Source: Oscillospiraceae bacterium
GTDB lineage: Bacteria > Bacillota > Clostridia > Oscillospirales > CAG-382
NCBI GenBank assembly: GCA_015065165.1
Contig: SVQU01000006.1
Span: 19,128-83,127 of the forward strand
Length of the DNA stretch: 64,000 bases
Direction: 5' to 3'
Under the pieces are notes generated by a model. It worked only from the letters and a program-made list of their open reading frames with translations. It had not been told where the DNA came from and did not search any database. Numbering within the stretch: position 1 is the first letter of the stretch; each line of letters starts with the position of its first letter. Position numbers and translations under genes: made by a program. Below, one piece after another: positions 45,978-54,413 of the stretch.

Positions 45978-46006
45978 TTGCTAAATAGCCGCTGTTGTGA
46001 TATAAT
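45978..46006 (+). promoter_or_regulatory. Sigma-A promoter of the small membrane protein cluster
   Basis: TTGCTA (45978-45983), 17-bp spacer, TATAAT (46001-46006) preceded by TGTGA. Confidence 0.7.
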
Positions 46007-46022
46007 TAAATGAGGTGATTAT

Positions 46023-46418
46023 ATGAACAAAACACATAAAATTATGATATTCATCAAATTTGTTTTATTGGAATGTTTAATGTACGTATGCGCATTATTA
46101 AGTATAATATGTTATGCTGGTGGTTTTTATATTGATATATTAAATACTATAATCGCAATAATCCTTGCACATGTAGGATATAAATTCACAACCGGGATTA
46201 TTGATATCACATTTGTGTATATCAATTTATTGTTATCGGTTTATATAGGTTCAAAATATCAAACATTACTGTACTATAATAACATAAGCTCCGATCCACT
46301 AACATTAGTTGCTGGTGATACATTTATGCGCATTGCATTTATTACCACATTTGTATTTGTTATTTTGTTTATGATGATTAGAATTGTAAAGGTAATTAAA
46401 GCAAATAAATGTGTATGA
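46023..46418 (+). CDS. Small membrane protein (131 aa, about 4 TM)
   Basis: Not recognised. Four hydrophobic helices cover nearly the whole length. ATG follows GAGGTG. Its stop is fused to a GTG-started fragment of a different membrane protein family. AT-rich and surrounded by other small membrane genes; such clusters occur near polymorphic toxin loci and may be immunity-type proteins, but nothing in the sequence proves this. Confidence 0.6.
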   Translation: MNKTHKIMIFIKFVLLECLMYVCALLSIICYAGGFYIDILNTIIAIILAHVGYKFTTGIIDITFVYINLLLSVYIGSKYQTLLYYNNISSDPLTLVAGDTFMRIAFITTFVFVILFMMIRIVKVIKANKCV

Positions 46419-46605
46419 ATTTGATTATTCATCTAATTTTGTTTACACAAACAAGACAAGGCTAAACCTCATATCAACTACTTTAATAATTGATATCTTG
46501 TTGTTATTAGCGATTAACTATCTTGAACTCGTAAATAGTTTTCATAGCGATATGCCTCACAGACAATGCGTTCTTGAAAAAGTTTATTCGTACTTGCAAC
46601 TTTAA
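46411..46605 (+). pseudogene. C-terminal fragment of an MPHRxCVL membrane protein
   Basis: 64 codons from a GTG without a ribosome binding site. One hydrophobic helix, then FHSDMPHRQCVLEKV near the end. The same end (FHSKMPHRECVLSKV) closes the broken gene at 48297-48663, where a full N terminus precedes it. So this is the tail of a paralogue joined behind the previous gene. Confidence 0.55.
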
Positions 46606-46639
46606 ATTCCTTTATTACAACAGGAGAATGTAACATCAT

Positions 46640-47491
46640 ATGAAAATTTTCAACATTTTGAAAACTGACAAAAAATATATAAAGTCGATATATGGTTTAC
46701 TAATATTCCAATTGTATATCGCCATACTATATTGGATAGACGATAATCCAAGCAATAGCTATATATATATAATAGTGCATCCAATATTCTCGGCTATTTA
46801 TGGTTGTACGTCTTTTCTTTCTTCCAAAAAAGTAATAGTTCCAAACTTGATTTTGGTAGTATGTACCATTCCTTTTTGTTATATTATCGAGTTGCTCTTT
46901 GATGATAGGATGCCGTTTTTATCTATATTAGGTCCTATCGTTTCTTTAATATTTTCATTGTTAATGAAGCTCGCGGTATATATTTCAAACAAATCAACCC
47001 AATCTCCTCAACCAATACAATCCCAAAAGACGGCGCAATTATATCAAGCACCGCAAATAACACAATCGAACAAACCAACGCAATCCGCAAAACGTGCTAA
47101 ATATCTATTTCTATGTGTATATGCAGTCGCTGTGCTTGTAAGCTACGTTATTTACATTTTTGGCGATGATGTGGGTTCTATAACACGCATTGTATCTATA
47201 ATACGCGTTGTATATTGGGCTCTTTACGTGGTATCAATCTTTCCTTTACTCGCTGTTGGATACGGTATTTTTGCGTATTTACAAACCAAACGGGTTTGGT
47301 TGCCCAATTTGTGCCTATTTGTACTGTTTTTAACCTTGACGATTATTTTAGAAATGACCAATACCTACTATGATATGCCAAATGGGTTCTGGATGTCTGT
47401 TTTACTGTTTATTATATCCACCGTATCTTCGTTAATTACAAAGGTTGTGGTTAAACGTAAAATGCGCAGTGAAGAACAGAGCGATGAATAG
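46640..47491 (+). CDS. Membrane protein with two tandem 4-TM modules
   Basis: 283 residues. Module 1 spans about 12-115 and module 2 about 153-275, joined by a Gln/Pro/Thr-rich linker (STQSPQPIQSQKTAQLYQA). Each module has four helices and a shared motif, GCTSFLSSKKVIVPNLIL in module 1 and GIFAYLQTKRVWLPNLCL in module 2. The gene at 48693-49145 is a single module (GYITYAKIHSFFIPHLCF). It therefore looks like an internal duplication. Function unknown; AGGAGA lies upstream. Confidence 0.65.
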   Translation: MKIFNILKTDKKYIKSIYGLLIFQLYIAILYWIDDNPSNSYIYIIVHPIFSAIYGCTSFLSSKKVIVPNLILVVCTIPFCYIIELLFDDRMPFLSILGPIVSLIFSLLMKLAVYISNKSTQSPQPIQSQKTAQLYQAPQITQSNKPTQSAKRAKYLFLCVYAVAVLVSYVIYIFGDDVGSITRIVSIIRVVYWALYVVSIFPLLAVGYGIFAYLQTKRVWLPNLCLFVLFLTLTIILEMTNTYYDMPNGFWMSVLLFIISTVSSLITKVVVKRKMRSEEQSDE

Positions 47492-47521
47492 GATTTATAA
47501 TAGAATTTTTTATGTTATATC

Positions 47522-47583
47522 TTTCTGTTGTATAGACTTTTAAGTTAGGTACTTCTTTGAGGTATCAAATTGACAGAGGGCTA
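47522..47583 (+). repeat. 62-bp direct repeat, copy 1
   Basis: Matches 49204-49265 with two mismatches (TTTCTGTTGTATA at the start, TTGACAGAGGGCTA at the end). Here the sequence diverges right after GGGCTA and lacks the hairpin present at copy 2. Confidence 0.8.
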
Positions 47584-47696
47584 TCTACTTTTATCAATAC
47601 CTTAAAAAATACCGCACAACGAATACTTGATTTTGTAAAAGCTTTGATATGGGACAGCATGATCAAAGCCTTTGCGCTCTGTGGTTGAGGAAATAT

Positions 47697-48191
47697 ATGT
47701 ACAATCAATATGAAAATGTGTTACATGGCGTTTTGCGATATGAGCAAACACAAAATTCTATAATTATAATTTCGTCTATACTGATCTTTGCATTAGTTTT
47801 CTTTGTGGCGTTCAAATATACTCCCAAAGCAACTACTAACAAATTAATTATGTATATCGTAATTGCAATTTTAGTTTTATCTTTTATCGGCTATATTATC
47901 TATTATTGGGTTTACACATCTAACATAGAAAAGGATATAGAAGATAAAAATTATGTTGTTTATTCGGGAACATTTACGCATGATAACTTTCAAAAAGATT
48001 CCTTTTATCATAACATTTATATATTCGACGATGATGGACATAAATATAGACTAAATTATCCCGATTACGGAAATCAATATAAAACTTATCGAGAATTTGA
48101 AATATTACCATTCGATACCTTTAACGGAACAATAGTTTATACCAAAAATAGTAGAATCGTTTTAGAATGGTCGATAAGTAATGATGAATAA
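47697..48191 (+). CDS. Membrane protein with extracellular C-terminal domain
   Basis: 164 residues from the ATG at 47697, seven bases after GAGG (an upstream ATG at 47649 has no ribosome binding site). Two helices (about 22-42 and 50-72) and a polar C-terminal domain (VVYSGTFTHDNFQKDSFYHN onward). Not recognised. Part of the AT-rich small membrane protein cluster. Confidence 0.6.
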   Translation: MYNQYENVLHGVLRYEQTQNSIIIISSILIFALVFFVAFKYTPKATTNKLIMYIVIAILVLSFIGYIIYYWVYTSNIEKDIEDKNYVVYSGTFTHDNFQKDSFYHNIYIFDDDGHKYRLNYPDYGNQYKTYREFEILPFDTFNGTIVYTKNSRIVLEWSISNDE

Positions 48192-48296
48192 CACATCTTC
48201 ATAATTGATAGAACCACTAATATTATTCATAGAGCAAATTATTGTAACAATGCCACACTAATTCTTGTTTAGCTTGAACATCAAAAGGAGACGAAT

Positions 48297-48663
48297 ATGA
48301 CCAAAACACAGAAAACGGTTATAAATATCATAACAATACTATTGCTTAACGTTGCTTTTTGGATATGTAACGATTATCCGCGCCATCTTTTGGAATTTGG
48401 CGAGGTAACGTCGGGCTTGTCGATTTTTCTTAATCTGTTGTATTTCGCCTTTTTCTATTACTTTGTGATTTTGGCGTTTAAACGCAACGAAACCCTGTTT
48501 TCCAACCGCTTTTGAGACGAAAAAACGGCAATAAAGTTTCTTCCCCTTTTACTTATTATCCAGCTTGTTTTTGATGGCGGAAATGAATATTGGGATCTTT
48601 TTCATTCAAAAATGCCTCACAGAGAATGTGTTCTTTCAAAAGTAATGGAATGTCTATTAATTT
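48297..48663 (+). pseudogene. MPHRxCVL membrane protein with in-frame stop
   Basis: AAAGGAG and ATG at 48297 open a 72-residue frame (two helices) that stops at TGA 48513-48515. The same frame continues immediately, DEKTAIKFLPLLLIIQLVFD then FHSKMPHRECVLSKV, to TAA at 48661-48663, and that tail matches the fragment at 46411-46605. So one 121-residue gene is interrupted by a nonsense codon, or the TGA is read. The flanking genes use TGA as a normal stop, so nonsense is more likely. Confidence 0.65.
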
Positions 48664-48692
48664 AATATAGTATTTTTACGGAGTACTAACTT

Positions 48693-49145
48693 ATGAGAAA
48701 AAACATAGAAATAATAAACAAAAAATACAAAATGTTCTATATAATCTTTACTTTCATAAATGGTTTAGCATTTGCTGGTATTGCAAGCGGTGGCGACCTA
48801 GGAATGATGCCCATTTTAGTTCTTTTCTGGATTTTTTCCTTTTTGATTGCTATTTTTCATGGGTATATAACTTATGCTAAAATTCATTCGTTTTTTATAC
48901 CACATTTGTGTTTTTACATTTCTTGGGTTGTTTCACTATTGCCACTTATGTTTTTGCTTCCGAAAGAGGATATTGATGACTTAATTGATATTTTCCAGAT
49001 AGCGTCTATTTTCTTGTTGATTTCTTGCATCGGAGCGTTGATAGCTAAAATAGTGATGATAATTAAAAGAACTAATATATCAAAAGTTAGTGAAATCATT
49101 TCTAAGGTTGAAGAAACAACATCAAGCGACACCGATTCAGATTAA
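48693..49145 (+). CDS. Single-module 4-TM membrane protein
   Basis: 150 residues. Four helices (about 13-33, 40-62, 72-92, 104-128) and a Ser/Thr/Asp-rich tail. The loop motif GYITYAKIHSFFIPHLCF matches both modules of the 46640-47491 protein, so it is a paralogue. CGGAG precedes the ATG. Function unknown. Confidence 0.65.
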   Translation: MRKNIEIINKKYKMFYIIFTFINGLAFAGIASGGDLGMMPILVLFWIFSFLIAIFHGYITYAKIHSFFIPHLCFYISWVVSLLPLMFLLPKEDIDDLIDIFQIASIFLLISCIGALIAKIVMIIKRTNISKVSEIISKVEETTSSDTDSD

Positions 49146-49203
49146 ATAGATAGTTAGCAATGTAATCAATTCTAAAATAAATGTTTGTTAGCTTATAGTC
49201 TAT

Positions 49204-49292
49204 TTTCTGTTGTATAAACTTTTAAGTTAGGTACTTATTTGAGGTATCAAATTGACAGAGGGCTACTGACACCTAATGGGCGCAGTAGCCCC
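49204..49292 (+). repeat. 62-bp direct repeat, copy 2, with terminator hairpin
   Basis: 49204-49265 repeats 47522-47583 with two mismatches. It continues into a hairpin, GGGCTACTG (49261 on) pairing with CAGTAGCCC, then CTTGTTG, which probably acts as the terminator of this cluster. Confidence 0.8.
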
Positions 49293-49332
49293 TTGTTGAA
49301 AAGAAATTGAATATTAAAGCAGATAATAACGG

Positions 49333-49566
49333 TTACTTGTAAAAGAACCGTTTTTTCTGTATGCATAGACGTAAAACATTTGAGTTATCTTGACAATTTG
49401 GGCATTTTCGAAGCCATACATCGCAACCGTTTGCCATGTATTTATGTCCGCAATCGAGGCATTCCATTTCAAAAAATTTCTGGTTATTGTGAGTTTCGGA
49501 CATTCCTCTGTATCCGAGATTCTTTTGATTATTTTTGTTTATATATCCTTCGTCTGTTGTTTTCAT
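49333..49566 (-). CDS. Small zinc-ribbon protein
   Basis: 77 residues. ECLDCGHKY and CPNCQ form a two-knuckle zinc ribbon (residues about 35-58). No other domain. AAGGAG precedes the ATG and it follows the methyltransferase gene by 21 bases, so it is the last gene of the PAP2-TipAS-radical SAM operon. Possible nucleic-acid or protein binding; not assignable. Confidence 0.65.
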   Translation of the reverse strand: MKTTDEGYINKNNQKNLGYRGMSETHNNQKFFEMECLDCGHKYMANGCDVWLRKCPNCQDNSNVLRLCIQKKRFFYK

Positions 49567-49587
49567 ATTGTTTTATCTCCTTGTTGC

Positions 49588-50190
49588 TTACATATCCATC
49601 AAAGGCAAGCGGAAAATCATAATTCGTTCTCTACTGTCGTTACCGTCAAAAAGGTCGCCACAGTCTATTTCGTCGTAAAATTCCAGCTCGTTCACCGTGG
49701 TAAGGTAACACATATACTCGCTTGATGGATAATAGAAAAACAAAAACATTTCCCTTGGGGCGGTATAATAGGATTCGATAATTCTTGCCATAACCGAACG
49801 AAGAATCTCCACGGAAAATGGGTTGAAGAAATAGCACCTATTGACATCTTGCGGAACTTCGAATTCTTCTGCACGAGTGGCTACAAAATCTGCCTTTGCT
49901 CTTGCCGTTTTTAGATTTCCTATGGCACGGGCATAAATTCGCTCGTCGTATTCAATTCCTATGGTCTTGGCTTTCGCCTGATACGAGAGGAAAAAGGAGA
50001 CACGACCTTTCCCACAGCCATAGTCCAAAACCACATCGCCCTTACGAATAAATCCACTGTTCGCCAAGCGTTCCAAAACACAGTAGGGCGTTGGCTCGTA
50101 GGGATAACGGTACATGTCAGCATTGCTGTCATCCCGACCGCTTGTTTTTATGTTTAACAGCTTGTCCCATGCATTTTCGTTATCTATCAT
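49588..50190 (-). CDS. Class I SAM-dependent methyltransferase
   Basis: 200 residues. SAM motif I VLDYGCGKGRVSFFL (near residue 52), acidic motif II GIEYDERIYARA, and a YFFNPF motif IV region near residue 117 (in place of the NPPY seen in N6-adenine enzymes). Cytosolic, Rossmann fold. Its start overlaps the radical SAM gene by four bases. It may act on the product of the radical SAM enzyme; the substrate is unknown. Confidence 0.85.
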   Translation of the reverse strand: MIDNENAWDKLLNIKTSGRDDSNADMYRYPYEPTPYCVLERLANSGFIRKGDVVLDYGCGKGRVSFFLSYQAKAKTIGIEYDERIYARAIGNLKTARAKADFVATRAEEFEVPQDVNRCYFFNPFSVEILRSVMARIIESYYTAPREMFLFFYYPSSEYMCYLTTVNELEFYDEIDCGDLFDGNDSRERIMIFRLPLMDM

Positions 50191-50942
50191 TGTTCGCCTC
50201 TGTATTTACGTAAAATCTCCATAATATCACACTCATACATGTTTCCGCCGAGAACGTCGCCGTTTGGTGAGAACGAAACACAATGCACGTCGTGCGAGTC
50301 TTCGATATACGGATTCTTGGGAAGCTCATCCGTAAAATACTCGGCGAGATATTTCAGCGCATTACCCTCGGGGAAAATGATATTTCCCTCTCCCACCGGA
50401 ATCTCCATATCGCCAAAGCTGTTAAGTATTTCTCTCGTTTTGCGGTTGTATGGGTTATCATCAGTCTTGCTTACCAACCACGCAGGTTGAAGGCGCATTG
50501 GAATACCTTTTTTCTTTGCTTCATCGGCAAAAACTTTAACCGCTTCAAGCGGAATAGTTTCCTGATGAAAGGCATCAACAGAAAGAAGCAAATCGTTCAC
50601 GCCACATTGGGCAAGACGCTCTGAAACTTCGCAAATCTGCTCGACATTCTTTGAAAAGTAACCGTTGGTTATTACCTGGCGTTTAGGAATATTCAGTTCC
50701 TTTGCAGCGTTCATAATTTCATAGACGGCATCTGCATACAAAAGCGGTTCTCCGCCGAAAGTCATCACAGTTTTGATGTTATACTCCGCCGCAATTTTTC
50801 GCACCGCATCTGCGGCAATTAGCGGATCGATTCGCTCACCGCAAGAGGTATGATCGCCCTCGGAGCAGTGTTTACACCGACCTGTGCAGGCGTAGGTTAC
50901 GACGAACTCGATTTTGTTTAGGTTTTTAAGGTATTGGTTCAT
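50187..50942 (-). CDS. Radical SAM protein
   Basis: 251 residues from the ATG at 50942, directly after the TipAS stop (an alternative ATG at 50972 overlaps TipAS). Cluster motif CTGRCKHC (Cys x3 Cys x2 Cys) lies at about residues 20-27, GGEP near residue 60. The C terminus has only one or two further cysteines (DVHC, YECD), less than a full SPASM domain. Members of this type modify peptides or small molecules. Its tight coupling to a methyltransferase suggests a short modification pathway, which is inference. Confidence 0.85.
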   Translation of the reverse strand: MNQYLKNLNKIEFVVTYACTGRCKHCSEGDHTSCGERIDPLIAADAVRKIAAEYNIKTVMTFGGEPLLYADAVYEIMNAAKELNIPKRQVITNGYFSKNVEQICEVSERLAQCGVNDLLLSVDAFHQETIPLEAVKVFADEAKKKGIPMRLQPAWLVSKTDDNPYNRKTREILNSFGDMEIPVGEGNIIFPEGNALKYLAEYFTDELPKNPYIEDSHDVHCVSFSPNGDVLGGNMYECDIMEILRKYRGEQ

Positions 50943-50943
50943 A

Positions 50944-51315
50944 TTAGTCTTTGATGTAAGTATCGATCGCATCCGCTACAAATTCGGCGGTTCCTTCGCC
51001 GTATTTGTCGATGTTATTCTTGAATCGCTCGTCGGCGGTGTACATCTTACCAAGCCCTGCAAGAATATCATCCGTGCAGGTGTAGTAGTTGGCGGTGATG
51101 TGAGATTGAAGTTTTTTAACAAGCGCCTGTGCTTCGGCAGAATCGGCAGTTACGCCGCTATTTTTGAGCGTTGCAAACTCGGCAAAAATAGCCATCAAAC
51201 CATCGTTTGCTTCCGCCCATTTTTCTTTTGAATAGTTATTTGTTTTCTCGGTATATTCGGTATAGGCGTCGGTATTTCCAAAGCGTTCTTTAGTTTCATT
51301 TGAATAGTTATTCAT
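50944..51315 (-). CDS. TipAS antibiotic-recognition domain protein
   Basis: 123 residues, stand-alone TipAS domain. The start YSNETKERFGNTDAYTEYTE and the repeated NNYSKEKW pattern are typical. In TipA of Streptomyces this globin-like domain traps thiopeptide antibiotics covalently; stand-alone forms sequester such compounds. The MerR DNA-binding half is absent. It overlaps the PAP2 gene by four bases and is followed at once by the radical SAM gene. Confidence 0.85.
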   Translation of the reverse strand: MNNYSNETKERFGNTDAYTEYTEKTNNYSKEKWAEANDGLMAIFAEFATLKNSGVTADSAEAQALVKKLQSHITANYYTCTDDILAGLGKMYTADERFKNNIDKYGEGTAEFVADAIDTYIKD

Positions 51316-51950
51316 TTATTTACCTCCGAAAAATATTTATAGGTCATAACAAGTCCCGAGCTAAGCAGAGCGCCACCGATGATGTCGGTTATCCAATGCA
51401 CCCCCGAAAGAATTCTTGCAACAACCATAAAAGCGGCAAATGAGTTAATCACAAATGAGGCAAAACGCTTTACGATAAGGTTTCTGATTCGGGAGTTTAT
51501 CTGCATTGATGCCGTTGGCATTACGCAAAGGACAAGCATTGTAGTTGACGAGGGATATGATGCTTCGAGATAACCGTCGATAATTATAGGGCGATAATTT
51601 ATAACGACAAATTCGAAAAGAATATACGCCATTATTACAGCGATATAGAAACCACCGAGAGCGAGAATATCGCGGTCTACCTTTAACAAGTTTCTTCTTT
51701 TTATCAACTGTGAAAGCCCGAGAATTGCAAAATCCAGGGCGATAAATATGGGAACAAGACCTAACCAATCGGTTATTGTGTAAAGGCGCATATTAGTTCC
51801 CGTTAGGTTGTGGACAAAGCCGTTTAGTGTGGAAAAACCCACAGAGGTTTCCTTTGGTCCGATTGCTTTCACGTCCACAAAACGCAGGAGCAATGTCCAG
51901 ACGATAAAGGATGCGAACAGGGAGAATGTGAGAATCGGTTTCTTTTTCAT
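51312..51950 (-). CDS. PAP2 family phosphatase
   Basis: 212 residues, about six membrane helices. Phosphatase motifs: YRPIII (C1-like), YPSSTTM (C2, the usual PSGH replaced by PSST), and SGVHWITDIIGG (C3 with catalytic His). The missing C2 histidine resembles some PAP2 subfamilies, so activity is likely but altered. It could act on undecaprenyl pyrophosphate or phospholipids. First gene of the five-gene minus-strand operon; AGGAAGG upstream. Confidence 0.82.
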   Translation of the reverse strand: MKKKPILTFSLFASFIVWTLLLRFVDVKAIGPKETSVGFSTLNGFVHNLTGTNMRLYTITDWLGLVPIFIALDFAILGLSQLIKRRNLLKVDRDILALGGFYIAVIMAYILFEFVVINYRPIIIDGYLEASYPSSTTMLVLCVMPTASMQINSRIRNLIVKRFASFVINSFAAFMVVARILSGVHWITDIIGGALLSSGLVMTYKYFSEVNK

Positions 51951-52042
51951 TTTGATACCTTCCTTTTTTGTGTTGATTACAGTCTAAAGGAAGTAATTAA
52001 ATTTGCAAGAAACGGGATTTCACATCTACGATACGAATCGTA

Positions 52043-52648
52043 TCAAGGGCGTTTCGCAAGCATTATTGCTTTGATTATAAGCAATGCAAAGGCAAACACG
52101 GCGGCATAGGGTTGTAGGCTTAGGATAAACAAAAGCAATGTGAGGATGCCAAACGTTAAAGAGATTACCGTTTTACTTTTCATCCAAAACACCCCTTGGC
52201 AATTCTGCAAAGCGAGTGTAAGAACACCCACCAAAACCATTCCCACCACAACGGTGAAATATGCGGTTTTTAAGTAGGAACCCACACCGTCCATCGTTAA
52301 AAGAGTGGCTTCGGTAATAACGCCCTCGGCTTTTGTTGCGAACAGCGGAAGAAAAAGGAACAAGGACGCGCAAATATCTAAAAGACCAAACACCAAATCA
52401 CGGAAATGTAAAGTAGTGATCTTTTGATTTTCTTCCGCCAGTGTTAACACCTCATTGGACGAAAGAAGATCATCAACCGTTACCGAGAAGAACTGTGCTA
52501 TAACCTTAAGCGATTCGATATTGGGGTATCCCCTGCCCGATTCCCATTTGGAAATTGCGGTTCGGGACACGTAAAGTTTACTTGCAAGTTCTTCCTGCGT
52601 TAACCCTTTTTGCTTTCTTAGTTCTTGAAGTTTTTCGTTAAATTCCAT
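52043..52648 (-). CDS. XRE family regulator with membrane domain
   Basis: 201 residues from the ATG at 52648 (AGGA upstream). HTH of the XRE type at residues 3-60 (LTQEELASKLYVSRTAISKW), then about four membrane helices (85-198). Such membrane-tethered XRE proteins usually control a neighbouring transporter or envelope operon. It is separated by 92 bases from the PAP2 operon, the likely target, and is divergent in no direction, so regulation is inferred from proximity. Confidence 0.85.
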   Translation of the reverse strand: MEFNEKLQELRKQKGLTQEELASKLYVSRTAISKWESGRGYPNIESLKVIAQFFSVTVDDLLSSNEVLTLAEENQKITTLHFRDLVFGLLDICASLFLFLPLFATKAEGVITEATLLTMDGVGSYLKTAYFTVVVGMVLVGVLTLALQNCQGVFWMKSKTVISLTFGILTLLLFILSLQPYAAVFAFALLIIKAIMLAKRP

Positions 52649-52870
52649 AGTCAATCCTAAAAGATTTATTACCGAATAAACGTAATAATCCTGTATTTTA
52701 ATTGTTTTATAATTACATATTTCACCGATGATGGCCTTTTACGTTATTATGGGTATTATATCATATTTACGCATACTTTTCAATGTGTTTAGATTATTTG
52801 TGTTACATCACGGGGATTGTTTTAGGATATTTTGAAATTCGTCCCTTATTTTTTTGAACAACAATAAACT

Positions 52871-52913
52871 AAACACCGCAGAGAAATCCTTTTTGATTTT
52901 TCCGCGGTGTTTT
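52871..52913 (-). terminator. Terminator of the second MATE gene
   Basis: Arms AAACACCGC and GCGGTGTTT with a long loop, 12 bases after the MATE stop at 52925. Confidence 0.7.
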
Positions 52914-52924
52914 ATTTGGATTTT

Positions 52925-54247
52925 CTATGGATTGTTGAAGAATTTAACAGACAAGATAAAGCCGATAAGTGATACCGTTGTATCGGTTACGGGATAGGTA
53001 AACCAGAAATAATCAAGCCCGAAGCGAGAGAAAAGGTAGGCTAAAGGGACAAAGAGAAAAACCGTACGTATAATGGTTAGCATAGAGCTTGTAAGACTCT
53101 TCCCTACCGCTTGGAACAGCACGGGATAGGTCAGCGAGATTGCAAGGGGCACGTAGCTTAAGCCTATAATACGAAACGCGGTTATTCCCACGGATATAAC
53201 CTCGGAATCCGAGGAGAAAAAGCGCAGCAACGGTTCGGGAATGATTTCGAAGCAGAGCGTGCCGATTATCATAAGTCCGCCACCGAAAAGGAGCGATGTA
53301 TTAAGCGCTTTTTTGCACCTATCTATCTTTCTTGCGGCGTAATTGTAGCTGATTACGGGGACAACGCAGGTTTGCATTGCGCCGATAGGAATGAAAAAGA
53401 AGGTCTGCCATTTATAATAGAGCCCGAGGACGGTTACCGCCGCATCCGAAAAGGTGGCAAGTATCACGTTAAGACCGAATATGTAAAGTGTATATGCCGA
53501 TTGCATTAGGATATTTGGCACACCCAGACGGAAGATTCTTTTTAGGTAGTGGGGGTATTTTTGAAGTTTAGGCGAAGGGAAAAAGCCTTTTTTCATTACC
53601 ACCAGTGCCGCGGCAAGCTGTCCCAGCACGGTTGCCACTGCCGCACCTGAAATACCCATTTGAGGAAAGCCGAACAGACCGAATATGAGAATAGGGTCTA
53701 AAATTATATTAGTTACCGCGCCGAGGATTTGGGCAACCATGGGGGTCTTCATATCACCACGGGATTGAAGAACCTTTGTCCATATACTTTCGAGGAACAA
53801 GCCGAAGCTGAACACACAGACGATTCGCCCATAGGAGATAACGTCGGCAACAACCTCGGGTGTGTCGGTTTGCAGTCTTGCGTACAAGGGCATAAGCGCA
53901 TAGCAAACTGCCGCGAAAATTGCCCAAAGGGCAATTGCAAGGGGTGTACCCACACCTGCGTAGTCGTTGGCGTCTTTCTCTTTACCTACGCCAAGCTTTG
54001 CCGCCATAGCGGTGTTTATGCCCACACCTGTGCCCACCGCCAAGGCGATCATAAGAAGCTGAAGCGGATAGACGATGGAAAGGGCGGTTAAGCCGGATTG
54101 GGAAAACCTGCCCACAAACAGGCTGTCTATGATATTGTACAATGCTTGAATTAGCTGCGCCAGCATAACGGGTGGCGCCATTTTTAGAATTATTTTTGTG
54201 ATATTTCCTGTACCGAAGCTATCACTTTGATGCTTTATATTTTCCAT
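52925..54247 (-). CDS. MATE family efflux transporter
   Basis: 440 residues from the ATG at 54247 (MENIKHQSDSFGTGNITKII); the frame extends eight codons further. About 12 helices, with the MATE N-terminal KMAPPVMLAQLIQALYNIID. No ribosome binding site precedes this ATG, and the likely -10 box (54257-54262) puts transcription start within a few bases of it, so the message may be leaderless. Exchanges Na+ or H+ for a cationic substrate; substrate unknown. Not closely similar to the MATE at 1496. Confidence 0.88.
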   Translation of the reverse strand: MENIKHQSDSFGTGNITKIILKMAPPVMLAQLIQALYNIIDSLFVGRFSQSGLTALSIVYPLQLLMIALAVGTGVGINTAMAAKLGVGKEKDANDYAGVGTPLAIALWAIFAAVCYALMPLYARLQTDTPEVVADVISYGRIVCVFSFGLFLESIWTKVLQSRGDMKTPMVAQILGAVTNIILDPILIFGLFGFPQMGISGAAVATVLGQLAAALVVMKKGFFPSPKLQKYPHYLKRIFRLGVPNILMQSAYTLYIFGLNVILATFSDAAVTVLGLYYKWQTFFFIPIGAMQTCVVPVISYNYAARKIDRCKKALNTSLLFGGGLMIIGTLCFEIIPEPLLRFFSSDSEVISVGITAFRIIGLSYVPLAISLTYPVLFQAVGKSLTSSMLTIIRTVFLFVPLAYLFSRFGLDYFWFTYPVTDTTVSLIGFILSVKFFNNP

Positions 54248-54256
54248 AGTAAAAAA

Positions 54257-54285
54257 CACTATATCACACAAAGGTTAGTTTTTCA
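54257..54285 (-). promoter_or_regulatory. Sigma-A promoter of the second MATE gene
   Basis: Minus strand TTGAAA (54280-54285), 17-bp spacer, TATAGT (54257-54262). Only ten bases separate the -10 box from the chosen ATG. Confidence 0.65.
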
Positions 54286-54344
54286 ATAAAATTCAAGTGT
54301 AATGTTTTAAAAATATGTCGCGAATGTAAAAAATGTCAATTCTA

Positions 54345-54373
54345 TTGACAAGAAAAACGCAAACTAATATAAT
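54345..54373 (+). promoter_or_regulatory. Consensus sigma-A promoter of the DUF805 gene
   Basis: TTGACA (54345-54350), 17-bp spacer, TATAAT (54368-54373). Confidence 0.85.
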
Positions 54374-54413
54374 TAACGCAAGAACCGATAATTTTCGACG
54401 GAGGTAACTATTA

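Noticed and set aside
48297-48663. TGA read as an amino acid (recoding)
   Set aside because: Neighbouring genes end with TGA normally and no SECIS-like structure was recognised; nonsense mutation is simpler.
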